From Hyaloperonospora brassicae (lineage: Eukaryota > Oomycota > Peronosporomycetes > Peronosporales > Peronosporaceae): a stretch of 64,000 nucleotides of DNA. The position numbers were made by a program, and so were the translations under genes. The notes under the pieces are model-generated. The model had not been told where the DNA came from. It saw only the letters and a program-made list of their open reading frames with translations, and ran no database searches. Each line of letters begins with the position of its first letter. Positions within the stretch are counted from its first letter, which is position 1. This document shows positions 24,528 through 34,312 of this stretch, one piece after another. Where the stretch lies: contig CANTFL010000267.1 of NCBI GenBank assembly GCA_947650285.1, forward strand, positions 1 through 64,000, read 5' to 3'.

Positions 24528-25240
24528 TCGCAACTTAATTTGTACCTGCTGGCCTTCAATGACGTCTCTTACGCTGGCTGGGCGTACGTGTTGTACCGAA
24601 CGGTGACAACGGTCCTCAAGGCGCGTGAAGGTGGCGATCTGGACTGGAGCAAAGTGGCACAAATCACGTAGGACGTTGTGTCACTGCCGCTCAACGTGGT
24701 TCAGACGACGGCCATTATCGAGATCTTGCACGATGAAGTGGGATTCGTGCGATCACCAGTGGGCTCTGCACTCATGCAAGTGAGCTCTCGGCTATGGCTC
24801 GTCTGGGATCCGTCCCGCCTCGCGCTATCTATTCGGCTTCCCGATTATGTTGGTGCATCGTGGAGTTGCCCAGCTACTCTTTTTATGCACTCAATCTGTA
24901 CGACGCCGTGCCAAACTTCATCTTCGTTCTGCGCTACCACATTGTCATGCTGTTTTATCCCTCGGGTGTGCCTGATACCTACCTCTTTTCATCTATAATG
25001 ACCTGCCGCAGGTCGTTCCGAGTGGCTTGAATTCGTTGAGGTGCTAGTAGAGCTCACATACTCATTTTGTCTATTAGGCGAAGTGATTTGCATGATGAGC
25101 TCGCCCAGCTTTCTCTAAACGGGTGCGTATGCCATCCAGGTGCCCATCACACACAACATCTCGATCTCGCTCTACGTAATGTCATATTTCTGACAGTACC
25201 GGCCTGCTCGCTATTTATCATCCTATGAGTCGAATGGCCA
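24528..25240 (+). pseudogene. 3-hydroxyacyl-CoA dehydratase (PTPLA/HACD family) gene fragment
   Basis: HACD enzymes of the ER membrane remove water in the third step of very-long-chain fatty acid elongation. The sequence reads YLLAFNDVSYAGWAYVLYRT, LPLNVVQTTAIIEILHDEVG, RSPVGSALMQVSSRLWLVW, then after a frame change near 24820 CIVELPSYSFYALNLYDAVP and VLRYHIVMLFYPSG. These follow the PTPLA domain in order. The conserved Arg before the catalytic Tyr is Ser here (ELPSY). A TAG at 24669 interrupts it. Weak similarity continues to about 25240 in shifting frames (AYAIQVPITHNISISLYVMS). Confidence 0.8.
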
Positions 25241-25891
25241 AACGGATGTATTGACGGATCGCGATTGTGGCATCCATTCATCCCATTTAACTTCCAATTA
25301 CCCCTTTTAAAGGAGAAATATCCACGTAAAAAGAACAGACAATCAATTCGGCGTGAGCTGGTCTGGCGTTGGAGCTCTTTTCCAACCTTTGGTACGTTTA
25401 TGGTACCTCGATTACATTCAAGGTAGGCACGCTTTCCTGCAATCGAACTTTTAATCGTAACAGAATAGCCTTGGCCACGTGCGAACGTCTACACAGTATA
25501 TATAAGTTGCTCCCGACTGGAATACTCAACCTCGAAAGGAGGAAGCATGTTATTGCGTGATGCCCTATCAGTAAACGCTGGAGGAGCTAGACACAGGCGT
25601 GAGTAGTATCTTACGTATTTCTTACGTAATACTTGCCAATTATTAGCCTAGATTATTGAGTAATACCTTTGTCAAAAATCAAATCTTAAAATGAATAGGG
25701 ATTTTATATATAAGATTTTGAAGGAAGGGTGTGAACTAAGAAAAACAGGTGTGAATTTGGCAATTCCCTATTATAAAATACCATTTCTCACACATTGTAA
25801 TTTATTGTAACGCGCTACCCCGTTACACATCATGTGCCACTATCCTACTAGTCTACCATGAGGCACCCTACGGCATCGTACCGGGCAAAAA

Positions 25892-26360
25892 TCTAACGGG
25901 GTGAACCCGTTACATAAAAGTTACTACGAAAGTACTAATTTTGAATATTGTCTGTTTTGATACTATTCAATTTGTATCACTCGAGAGAAGCGATGTTGTC
26001 GGAATATTATCCCTAAGGGTAATATTTGTGGAGGGATCCTCTTCTTGGTTGATGTACCGTGTACATCGACCAATTTAACCACCAATCGCTGTTGGACGCG
26101 CGCAACGGGTGGTGGACAGAAGACCCACATAGGAGACAGTAGTTTGATTTAGTAAGATAAAGACGAAAGGTGATTTAGTAGGAAACATAACCATATTAAA
26201 ATAGTTCTGCTTTTCCCTCAATACAGATCTTTCGGGTTCTGTATTGGCTTGGTTGTGCTTCTTTATGCTAATTGTACCTGACGTCGGGCGTACGCACCCT
26301 TGTATCGTTATCAATCCAAGGCCTTGCTCGGTTATCTGAGCAAGAGCGTGCCACGTTACG
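25892..26360 (+). repeat. Solo LTR of the element G type
   Basis: The 469 bp sequence nearly matches the LTR of element G (4692-5160) from the TAACGGGG start to the CACGTTAC end, without gag or pol beside it. Such solo LTRs arise by recombination between the two LTRs of one element. No clear target duplication was found. Confidence 0.8.
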
Positions 26361-27194
26361 AATTTGACGTATTTACCTAGATCATTTAGCCCTCGTTAAC
26401 GGTTGCACACACTTGTGATCGACAAAGAAGTGATGATCGCGGGGAACGATACAACGACGTGCAAGGACAACGTGCAAGGACAATTGGTGGGTGCCAGAAT
26501 ATCGGTGTGGCGCAGAGATGCTTGCACTTCATAGTAACTGGTCTTTCGGTGTACTATGTGTGTGAACGAAGGGTTATAGCACTGCATTGGGTCGGTTAGT
26601 GCGATAGACGAATCGCATTCTTATCGAACGATAAAATAAATCAGCTGACTTACCCGTCGTGCTTAGGGAGCAACAGCTTCAGACAGCGTCGAGAAAAGTT
26701 GCAAAACGTCGAAGTCAAGGCTTTGTCAGCCTGATCGAGCTTGCGCGTCGATTGATGATGTCTCGTGTTGATTGACTTTACGAGCCAATGACACTTCCGC
26801 ACGCTTGATTCATAAATCTCGTCCAGTCACGCAATCTACTTCGCAGGCAACGCGATCGCTGCCGACTACCACATCTTGTACGACGACTGTTTTGTCATTT
26901 TAAGTGGTGATTATCCCATAGAAGTAGCGGCTGCATTAGTTTGTTACAACAATCAGTATCGTCATACACTGCAATTGAAAGCCGAGCCAGTTGTGACACA
27001 AAAGCGTTTACTAATGTTAGCACCTTGCGCGAATGCGCGAGATCTTAACTAAACCCCTCAGCAAACGCGTTCATCGATGGGCCTGCTTAGAGACTCTTCG
27101 ACAGAAATTACGCTTATTAATAAAGCGGCAAGACAGGCAAACTACGAATTCGATATCCTTGAAACCAAATCGCAAATTCCGCTGGTGCCTGAAA
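26361..27194. other. Unique DNA without a recognised gene
   Basis: A plus-strand frame at about 26828-27050 is open (AIYFAGNAIAADYHILYDDC, ending NARDLN), and another at 27077-27262 is too, but neither matches anything I know. The 13-base unit CGTGCAAGGACAA occurs twice in tandem at about 26458-26484. It may contain the decayed 3' part of the minus-strand effector-like ORF at 27195-27443. Confidence 0.3.
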
Positions 27195-27443
27195 TTAGTC
27201 TGTCAGATACTTTGTTGTGGCTGCTACCGGAGCAAAACGTTCTTCGTCCCCTTCGACTCTAGCGAGATGCTTGACGTCCAAGATGGCTACTGCCCCATAT
27301 AGACCCTTCGAGTGCTTGACGTTATCTTCGCCAGCGTGAAGAGCTAAAAATGCATCGGAAGTGGCAGCCGCAGATCCCACTGGTCAACCGCTTTCCCCAA
27401 CGCAGACGAACGTCGAGAGCAGAAACCAGCACAACAGACCCAT
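27195..27443 (-). pseudogene. Possible RXLR/DEER effector-like remnant
   Basis: One minus-strand frame begins with a short hydrophobic start (MGLLCWFLLSTFVCV) like a signal peptide. A TGA follows after 19 codons; the frame then continues to a degenerate KHLA at about residue 58, DEER at about 66, and a stop at 27195. Oomycete RXLR effectors have a signal peptide, RxLR at roughly 40-60 and an acidic DEER soon after, so the spacing fits. The RxLR itself is not canonical and the effector domain is missing. It is either a dead effector gene or a chance match. Effectors of this type act inside plant cells; this copy could not be made intact. Confidence 0.35.
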
Positions 27444-27895
27444 GATCTTGGGTCGGGCGCGCGGTACGGACGGAAATGTGCTGTGCGCACGAAATGGAAT
27501 TGACACCACTAGGTCAGAGGAGCAAGTGGACCGGGGTGTGGTCTGCGGCCGAATCACGAGTTCTTGATAGGGAATAATCGAAACTGATGACAAGATAGAG
27601 CCCCTTTGCACTTTTTTATCACGATACTAACTGGATGGTGTAGGTCTCTTGATCGCCACTCGGAGTAATGCAGCAACGGGCGCGACTGATTTTTTTGCAA
27701 TCCCGTCAGATTTGAAAGCGGACCTGCGGGCCTCACCACACTTCAGGTATGTGTGAACGTATTGACAGGTCCTCGAGAGTCGCAGTGCACAATGCCAAGT
27801 ACCAGTCGTTTGAGGTCGATCGGCCATCCCGCCGAGAAAGCCTGCCATTTGAAGTCTCCCGCAGTGTGATGTGACAGTAGTGCCTCGATGGTGGG
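27444..27895. other. Unique DNA left of element A
   Basis: No gene was recognised. The last five bases, GTGGG (27891-27895), are the target duplication of element A, repeated at 35880-35884. Confidence 0.4.
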
Positions 27896-28286
27896 TGTAA
27901 CGGGGCACACCCTTGCGTAACTTAACGCAAGGGATTTGGGTGCCCCGACGGACGTACACGTGGCAAGCGAGGAAGCGTAGGCAGGGTAAAAGTAGAACTG
28001 TTGTATTAATAAATTAAGTCTTTAAACTACTGTCTCTTCGTTTGACTTAATTCAATTATACTAATATAACTGCATGTATGGTGACGTCTCGTCACCACTC
28101 ATTGTGCGCGTCTTGCGGCGATTGGAAGGTTGATATCATCACGATATTAACCAATGAACAGACCCTTTGGTCGACCCTTCAATATCACCACTTTGGTGAT
28201 ATTGTTTTAAAGAATATCCATCTTTATATTCTTTATTGTCACTTTCCTTAAAGTGACAATTTCATGTAACGGGCTGCCCCGTTACA
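27896..28286 (-). repeat. 3' LTR of element A
   Basis: The LTR is 391 bp, matching 35489-35879. It is itself a chain of perfect inverted repeats: 27910-27933 (9 bp arms), 28181-28203 (9 bp), 28235-28260 (11 bp arms, 4 nt loop) and 28266-28285 (8 bp), besides the 10 bp terminal inverted repeat. Confidence 0.95.
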
Positions 28287-28299
28287 TCACTCCCCCTTA
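28287..28299 (-). other. Polypurine tract of element A
   Basis: Read on the minus strand, TTAAGGGGGAGTGA directly precedes the 3' LTR start TGTAACGG. A purine-rich tract at this exact place primes plus-strand DNA synthesis. Confidence 0.75.
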
Positions 28300-28417
28300 A
28301 CTGATAGTCACCGTGTGACTATCGAAAACATGGAGGCCACCCGTTGGCCACCATTGGGACAGGGAGCACTTGTGGTGTCCGTTCCATTCACTTTCCGCTT
28401 GACCTCGCATAGTTAAC

Positions 28418-30026
28418 ATGTCTATGCGAGGTGACACAAGACCCACACAGCCTGGTGCTGTGCAATCCTCTGCGGCAGACGCTTCGTCGTCTGCCGCCCC
28501 TTCTTCGCCTGCAGCAACAGGTGCTGCAGGTGCACGCGGTATCACAACGCGTGCGCACGATGACCCTGATGTATGAGGTCATCTACTCTGGCGAGTCAGA
28601 CGTGTCTGACTCGGGCAATGCTCCAGAAGCGTCTCGCTCACCGGCGACGCCTCAGTATTCGCCAAGACCACTGCCGAACGAACGGACTCGTGATTTGCAT
28701 CACAGTCTGTTCGGCAGTGATGATGATGATGATCAGGGTGGTGAGTTCTATTCTTCACCACCGCCGGCTCGTGCGTCTTCGCACGAGCGTGATGACGATG
28801 GCGCGAGCCGTCGTCAATCTGGGAGCCGTGGTACCGACAAGGGTACCACTGTGAAGCGTGATGAGTTGAAGCCGTGGCGTTTGCCCGAACAACTCATCAA
28901 TAGCCTGTCTCACTAGACAGGCCAACACCATCGAATACCCTTATTCGATGCAACCGAGCTTCACGGCTTGAGTTCCAGCGCGAAGAACTTTCGCGCTGAA
29001 GAAGATTTTTATCTCGATGTCTTTCTTAGACATCGATGGTACAACAGCAACCAAAAGCGTGACAAAACATCGCTTTTGGCTGCGTGGAACGCGTTCGTCC
29101 AAAACGTAAAGAATTTTGGACGAGAAGGGTGGCTCAAGAAACTTGAGGCAACACGCCTCAGGTTCGAACGGCGAACGCCAACCGGTGCTAGGTACCGGTT
29201 GCATTGTTTATCGAGTGAGGCAGGCATTCCTTGCCTCACATGGGGAGACTCTTGTGCGAGTTGTGTTGACAACTCGCAGCGTGCACATAGGGATGTGTAC
29301 TCCCTAAATTCGCCCTGGGGAAGGGCACACATCTCGGAGGAGATGCGTGACGCGATTGCAAACTTGCAATCCGTCTACAAGCGCCTAGGGCGCGTGTTTA
29401 CCGATGGGCCACAGGACTCATCGGATGGGTCTCGTCATACTGGCGGACGAGACCTTCAACATCCATCAACAGCTGAGAGCGGGGCTCCCAGCTGTTCCAA
29501 GAGGGTGGATACCCCCGCCACTGGACGAGGTAGCTCGTCCTTGATCCTGAATCGTCACGGTGATTCAAGATACGCTCCACTAGAAAGCGTTGATCATCGT
29601 GAGCATCCACCAAAGGATGTGGTGGAGGAGGAAAGACCTCCTTCAGATGATTCGACTCACCATCTCGACCCTTACGAGATGGATCGCGCAATCGATGAAT
29701 TGCGCAATGACTTGAAGCACGAGCGCAATCGGCGCTACGCTTTGACCGATACCGTGCGGAAGAACCGCAAGGGTCACGAGGCTGATCGGTCGAGGGATCG
29801 CGCCGATTATGCCACGGCGCAGCTTCAGGTCGAGCGGGATGTCCGCTCCCTATTCGGCGAGCTGGCGACAGCTCGCGGGGAGATATCTCGGTTGAATGCC
29901 GAGGTATCATATCTGCGCGACCAGACGGATCGTCTGGAGCGCGAACGCAAGAACTTGATGGATGTTCTTGAACGTGGGGGCTATCTTCATCAGAAGAAGA
30001 AGGCTCGTACTGACAGTACGGCCTGA
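28418..30026 (+). pseudogene. Antisense accessory ORF of element A
   Basis: On the strand opposite gag-pol, a coding frame of about 535 codons starts at MSMRG (28418), about 130 bp from the 3' LTR, and ends at 30026. Its last 630 nt overlap the chromodomain gene. It is broken by one extra base near 28567 and a TAG at 28914-28916; element B lacks both lesions and reads through. Regions: Ser/Ala-rich start, acidic patch (SLFGSDDDDDQGG), a conserved block (FYLDVFLRHRWYNSNQKRD, AAWNAFVQNVKNFGREGW), charged linker, and a C-terminal coiled coil (EISRLNAEVSYLRDQTDRL, then RERKNLMDVLERG) with basic tail KKKARTDS. The family is unknown. Roles such as nucleic-acid binding or modulation of sense expression are only inference. 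Confidence 0.75.
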
Positions 30027-30605
30027 GCCTCCTCACGTAAAACGTAGGATGCGTGCGCATCCTACGTTGCAATTCGAGTGTGTATGCATTGCCCTTGCGA
30101 TGCAACACTCGAAATGGCCCAATGTATTTCGGCAGTAGTTTGCTACTGCCGACACTAGTGACTGCATGTCCAGGTAGGTTTACCGTTGACAGTAGTACTA
30201 GGTCGTTAACCTTAAATAAAAGAACATTTGCTCTTCCATTCTTGTCTGCGTTCCGTTTCTGAAGGTCCACCGCATTTGCGATGGAGTCCTGAACGAAACG
30301 AACTACCGCTTCTCGAGTCAGCAGGAAGTTCTCTGCTGACTCTTTGTTTTGTCTGGCAGTGCGCTTCGTGCGCACTGCTAAGAGATTGCTCTCTTCTTCA
30401 GCGAGGTTGTCTTCTTCCTCGCTGACATAATCGTTGGCGATGCTGAATATACCAGCATCGTCATCATCATCCGAATCAATAGTAGCGTCGCCGCTATTAT
30501 TGAGGTGATCTTCTTCATCGATGTCGACTTGATCGACATCGGCATCATACGTGACGACGTTTGCGTCGACACGTGATGAGCAAGAGCCAAAACGGTTGTT
30601 GCTCG
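29398..30605 (-). pseudogene. Integrase C-terminus and chromodomain of element A
   Basis: The frame is open from about 30605 to 29398 but is one base out of step with the integrase core; element C lacks the extra base near 30590, so it is a mutation. An acidic stretch (DSDDDDDAG) comes first. Then the GPY-like module follows with NDLVLLSTVNLPG, SKLLPKYIGPFRVLHRKGN and HPTFYVRRLRPY. An unstructured Arg/Ser/Pro linker follows, then the chromodomain with [20 protein letters not shown] and NSWEP, ending VRQYDETHP. The last part lies opposite the antisense ORF. Confidence 0.85.
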
Positions 30606-31732
30606 AGCGAGTCCCTCCCCCTTATCCAAGAGTTACACTCTATAAGGGTGGGCACTCGTGGATGGCGTAGGCCATTCACGTAAAACGGTGTGTGCTGTGT
30701 TGAAGCATGCACCGAATTATTGATGGCGAATTCCACCATGGGTAGGAATTCGCTCCAACTCGGAAACGAGTGGACATATCCTCGAAGAATCTCTTCGAGG
30801 ACACGGTTCGCACGTTCCGTCTGACCATCTGTTTCTGGATGGTCAGAAGTGGACATCTTCAATCGTGTTCCGAGAGTACGGAACACGGTTTGCCAAAATT
30901 CCGCCGTGAACCGAGGGTCACGGTCGGATACGAGTTCACGGGGTAACCCGTGGAGTCTAAAGACCGTGTCTAGAAAGACACGAGCACAACCTTGAGCCTT
31001 GATTGACTCAGGGACAGCAGCAAGATGGACCATCTTGCTGAATCGGTCTACAAACACAAGAATACCATTATTCTTGTGAGCGTCTTCGGGAAACCCGAAG
31101 ACGAAGTCCATTGAAACGGACTGCCAGCACTCTGTCGGAACAGGCAGAGGCTGCGATGGCGCACGGAATGAAGTACTAGGCTTCACCCGTTGACAAATTT
31201 CGCAAGCACGTATGTACTTGCGAACAAACTGATACTGGCGGGGCCAGTAAAAGTCACGACTTACCGTGAGGTAAGTCTTTTCCCTTCCACGATGGCCGCT
31301 TGTTGGGGCATCGTGACACTCGTACATGATGCGCAACCGCAAATCATGATGAGCGGGTACGACGACACGAGGCGTGTCGTCGGCAACAGCTGTATAGTAC
31401 AGCAATCCGTTGCGTGTACTATACCGATCCGATGAGGATCGGTACAAAGCCGGGAAATCCCTCATGGATGTACTGGATGGATTCACCAGATGATCCATCA
31501 ATCGCAGAAGATCCTCATCTTCCGCGTATGCCTTTCGTACGTCGTCAAGTAAACTTGACGACGGGACACTGACTGACAGTGTCGAAACAGTGGGCTTATC
31601 CTCACTGTTGGATTGTGCGTCCGGCTCGAAATCGGGCCGGCGCGAAAGAGCATCCGCGACGACATTGAGTCGTCCCGGTTTATACTCCACGGAGAAGTTA
31701 TACTCCGCGAAGATAGACAGCCACCTCGCCAT
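30590..31732 (-). pseudogene. Integrase core of element A
   Basis: The frame continues that of RNase H after a TAG. The link YKPGRLNVVADALSRRPDFE is typical of Gypsy elements. The zinc-binding HHCC motif reads HDAPTSGH and CEICQ about 30 residues later. All three catalytic residues are present: SMDFVFGF, LVSDRDPRFT and DGQTERANR. So the catalytic core itself is intact, but a one-base insertion near 30590 removes the chromodomain and the upstream TAG removes the join to RT. Confidence 0.9.
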
Positions 31733-31738
31733 TCTTTG

Positions 31739-32749
31739 CTAGAGGTGTGGGCTGTTTACGGCCGTGCGTAATGACGCATGGTCCGTGTAGACAACAAACG
31801 GTCTATCTCCCAAGAGATAGACGCGAAACTTAGCCAGTGCGTATTTCATGGCAAGGAGTTCCTTGTCATGCACTGGGTAATTGCGCTCAGCTGCCTGCAA
31901 CTGGCGCGACTGATAACAGATGACGCGCTCCGCGCCATCTGCATCGAACTGCATTAACGCACAGCCGATTGCGAAATCGCTGGCGTCACAGACCACATGA
32001 AATGGTCTGTCCTGATCTGCAATCGCCAAGATCGGCGATTGCATCAAGCTCTGCTTGATACCTTCAAAGGAACGCTGGCACTCAGCGTTCCATGACCACT
32101 TGACATTTTTCTTGAGCAAGCAAGAAAGATGAACAGTCATCTCGGCGTAGTTGCGCGAGTACTTGTGCAAGTACGCCGCAAGACCAAGGAACTTCCTTAG
32201 TCCCTTGACATCGACTGGCACTGGCCAGTCGGTGATCGCCTTGATCTTTTCGGGATCAGGGCGTACGCCGTGTTTACCCACGATGCACCCAAGAAGTGGT
32301 ATTTCGCTAGCCGCGAATATACACTTCTTGAGGTTGGCGTACATTTTATACTTGCGCATAAGTTGAAGAACCTGACGAACGTGAGTTCTGTGAACTTCAA
32401 CGTCCGTCTTCCCGTCCATAGCCCGGCTATGGACGAACACATCGTCGAAGTAACTCGGTGCGAAGTCTCGCACCGGTCTCAACAGATTTGTTACACATCT
32501 GTTGAATGTTGCAGGGGCATTACTCAGCCCCTGTGGAATCACTAGCCACTCCCACAGCATCCCGCTGGGGGTACTCACTGCCGTGAACGGGACGTCCCGT
32601 TCACGCATCAGGATCTGATAGAATCCATCCATCAGATCCATGGACGAAAAGATGGTACTCTTTGACTTACCATCTATGATAACGTCCTTCCTCGGTATCG
32701 GCGTCTATGCCGGTACCGTTGCAGCATTCAATTTGTCGAATGCGTGCAC
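31739..32749 (-). pseudogene. Reverse transcriptase palm and RNase H of element A
   Basis: The open frame at 32641-31739 has SMDLMDGFYQI-type first catalytic Asp, IPQGLSNAPATFNR and the active site SYFDDVFVHS (YFDD). The connection PEKIKAITDWPVP and LRKFLGLAAYLHKY follows. RNase H shows CDASDFAIGCAL (Asp), YPVHDKELLAMKYAL (Glu) and VVYTDHASL (Asp). It ends at TAG 31739-31741, where elements B and C have other codons (Ser or Thr), so a single substitution splits RNase H from integrase. The upstream junction is broken by one lost base near 32778. Confidence 0.9.
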
Positions 32750-33700
32750 TATCCGCCATCCTCCTGTGGCCTTTCGCCACAGAAGATCGGAGAGCTGTGA
32801 GGGGATGTTGATTCCCTCACATGGCCCGCTGCTAAGCGATCGGCAAAGAACTTGTCGATCGCTAGTACTTGTTCACGAGGCAGTGGCCACTGCTTCATGA
32901 CACAGTACTTTGAGCCCGGTTTGAGCTCGATCTCGTGTCGAGTGCCTTTGTCCTTAGGCAACTCGCAAGGTAAGGATTCAGGGAACACATCCCTGAATTC
33001 GATCAAATCCTTGTACAAAGGATTTGCCTGAAGTGACTCCCAGGATTGGGACGCGTATCGCTCAATCCGAGTCTTCTCATCGAGGACACTTTCGTCCATC
33101 GATGAGCTGCTGGGAACCCGTTCGTTCTCAGCAAATACTGTCGCCGACCGAATATCGGCCACATACTCATCCTCTGTGACGAGTATGCAGATCTGCTTGA
33201 CTTTACCACTACACAGATCACGCAAGAACCGTTTCGGTTCTAGCGTTGGCAACTGAGTTATCTCCGAAGTTAACTTCGGAGGCACAATCAGATCAAGCGT
33301 ATAAGCGCCTACGCTTGATCCGTCGTTAACCAAGACGTTCAACGTCTCGGTTTCTTCCTGGGAACTTCTTTCCACAGGTTGCTGAAGGCCTAATCCCTCA
33401 GCAAGTGACTCTTGAGGAATCCCTTCCTCAAGTACGTGGGGACTTATTCCCTCGACGTCTTCCGACTGTGGCTGTGCAACCACAGTCAGGGACCGATCCT
33501 CTACGGTCGACCCTCCAGTCGACCTAGGATTTCCATGTTGCCCTTTGGGGGCAACAGGTTTCTTTCTGTCTAAGATGCTGCCCGCTAGGCATGCATCCAT
33601 GTCCCGGTCCACTCGACTTATTCGAGTGGTGGACCTTCGGCGCAGCCTGTACTCCTGTACAGCCGCCGGGAGCTTGCTCCACAGTGTAGTGATCAACTAC
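32749..33700 (-). pseudogene. Protease-RT linker and RT fingers of element A
   Basis: The frame spans 33696-32749. A Gln/Ser/Glu-rich linker is followed by LPTLEPKRFLRDLCSGKVKQ, then the Gypsy RT N-terminus FPESLPCELPKDKGTRHEIE, PLPREQVLAIDKFFADRLAA and STSPHSSPIF. It then loses the frame: one base is missing near 32778 relative to B and C, so CVRKATGGW becomes CGERPQEDGG and stops. The lost base turns an imperfect inverted repeat into a perfect one (CTGTGGC and GCCACAG round GAAAG). Confidence 0.85.
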
Positions 33701-34309
33701 ACTGTGATCTTGTGTAGTCGTGCTAACGACCGTACCGCAAGTGAGGCCATTGCACTCACTCGCAGAACATCCACACGCTTGTGGACGCTCCAAGATGTTC
33801 ATCAGATGGCCATCTGATGAACAAGCGGCAGGCATCTTCACGGATCGATGCTGCCAGCTCACCCTTGGCTCGTACTTTCTGAGCCAAGGTAATCCCAGGA
33901 TGACATCAAATTTGTCATCCAGATCCAGTACGATGAAGTCATCATCGTACTGTTCGCCCTCCAACGTGTAGTGGATTCCGACTACACGTTTCTCAACGGT
34001 TATCGATGCGCCTGTTGCAAGGCGCACCGCCATCCTTGTTAGGGGAATGTCGCGCTCAACGAACTTGAGCCTACGACCCTCTAGTGACTGGCGACGAACA
34101 AAGTTGTTCGACGCCCCACGGTCTACAAGGGCACGAAGCGACAAATCATTTGTCGCTTCCAACTTCAAGGTGATGAGCGAAACGTCATCACCAGGTGCAG
34201 AGACACGCAATGATTGTGTATCTGGAGCAACTTTCGTCAAGAGATTTGCAAATTCTCTTGAGGTTGCTGGACCAGTAGGGCGCTCCGCCCCTACTGACCC
34301 CGACCATTT
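33524..34309 (-). pseudogene. Protease of element A, entered by -1 frameshift
   Basis: The frame is open from the slippery site (about 34309) through SGSVGAERPTGPATSREFAN and TKVAPDTQ to 33524. The retropepsin active site reads LVDRGASNNFV, and a downstream FDVILGLPWL is the usual hydrophobic-hydrophobic-Gly turn. The active site is D-R-G; B has DCE, C has DCG, D has NCG, so the family ancestor was probably DCG rather than the usual DSG or DTG. The frame differs from that of the RT linker beyond about 33700, so either a base has changed there or the proteins were separate. Confidence 0.8.
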
Positions 34310-34312
34310 TTT
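34273..34312 (-). promoter_or_regulatory. Probable -1 ribosomal frameshift signal between gag and protease
   Basis: On the minus strand the slippery heptamer A AAA AAT (34312-34306) is in register with gag (TCA AAA AAT). After a 9-nt spacer a perfect stem-loop follows at 34296-34273 (arms CAGTAGGG/CCCTACTG, 8 nt loop). The -1 frame from here is open into protease in A and conserved as peptide in B and D. The heptamer is also present in B at 41698-41704. Gag itself ends soon after, by TAG at 34293-34291 in A. Slippery run plus spacer of 5-9 nt plus stem is the standard -1 signal of retroelements. Confidence 0.7.

Larger units (their letters stand above)
24130..25768. mobile_element. TIR element carrying captured host gene fragments (Pack-type)
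   Basis: About 55 bp at 24130-24184 and 25714-25768 are imperfect inverted repeats. The left outer end is GGAAATTGCTAAATTCACAC; the right one read inward is GGGAATTGCCAAATTCACAC. Both continue to TTCACACCCTTCCTTCAAAA. Between them lie fragments of two unrelated host genes, both plus strand, and no transposase. This is the signature of a non-autonomous DNA transposon that picks up genes (Pack-MULE or Pack-TIR like). A clear target duplication was not resolved: TATTAT occurs at both edges but offset by two bases. A Mutator-type origin is only a guess, prompted by the MULE at 56.2 kb. Confidence 0.7.
20320..25827 (-). mobile_element. Element D: truncated member of the A/B/C family
   Basis: From right to left on the minus strand it has a 5' LTR (23752-25827, split by the element at 24130-25768), gag, protease and RT. 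It breaks off within RT at about 20345 next to the LTR of element F. The rest of pol was not found on the other side of F, so this looks like a truncation rather than a simple nested insertion. Its gag N-terminus is closer to B (AVWAML, DRQHVVISKF) than to A. Confidence 0.8.
23752..25827 (-). repeat. 5' LTR of element D, split by an inserted element
   Basis: The LTR runs 23752-24129 and 25769-25827. It ends with the family's palindromic TGTAACGCGCTACCCCGTTACA block (25806-25827, two changes from perfect). Removing the inserted 1639 bp leaves 437 bp, the same as the LTRs of B (438) and C (437). This independently fixes the limits of the insertion. Confidence 0.8.

Noticed and set aside
30378..30629. 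Minus-strand 83-codon ORF at the integrase C-terminus of A
   Set aside because: It is an alternative frame created by the one-base insertion near 30590; the homologous frame in C shows the acidic linker instead.
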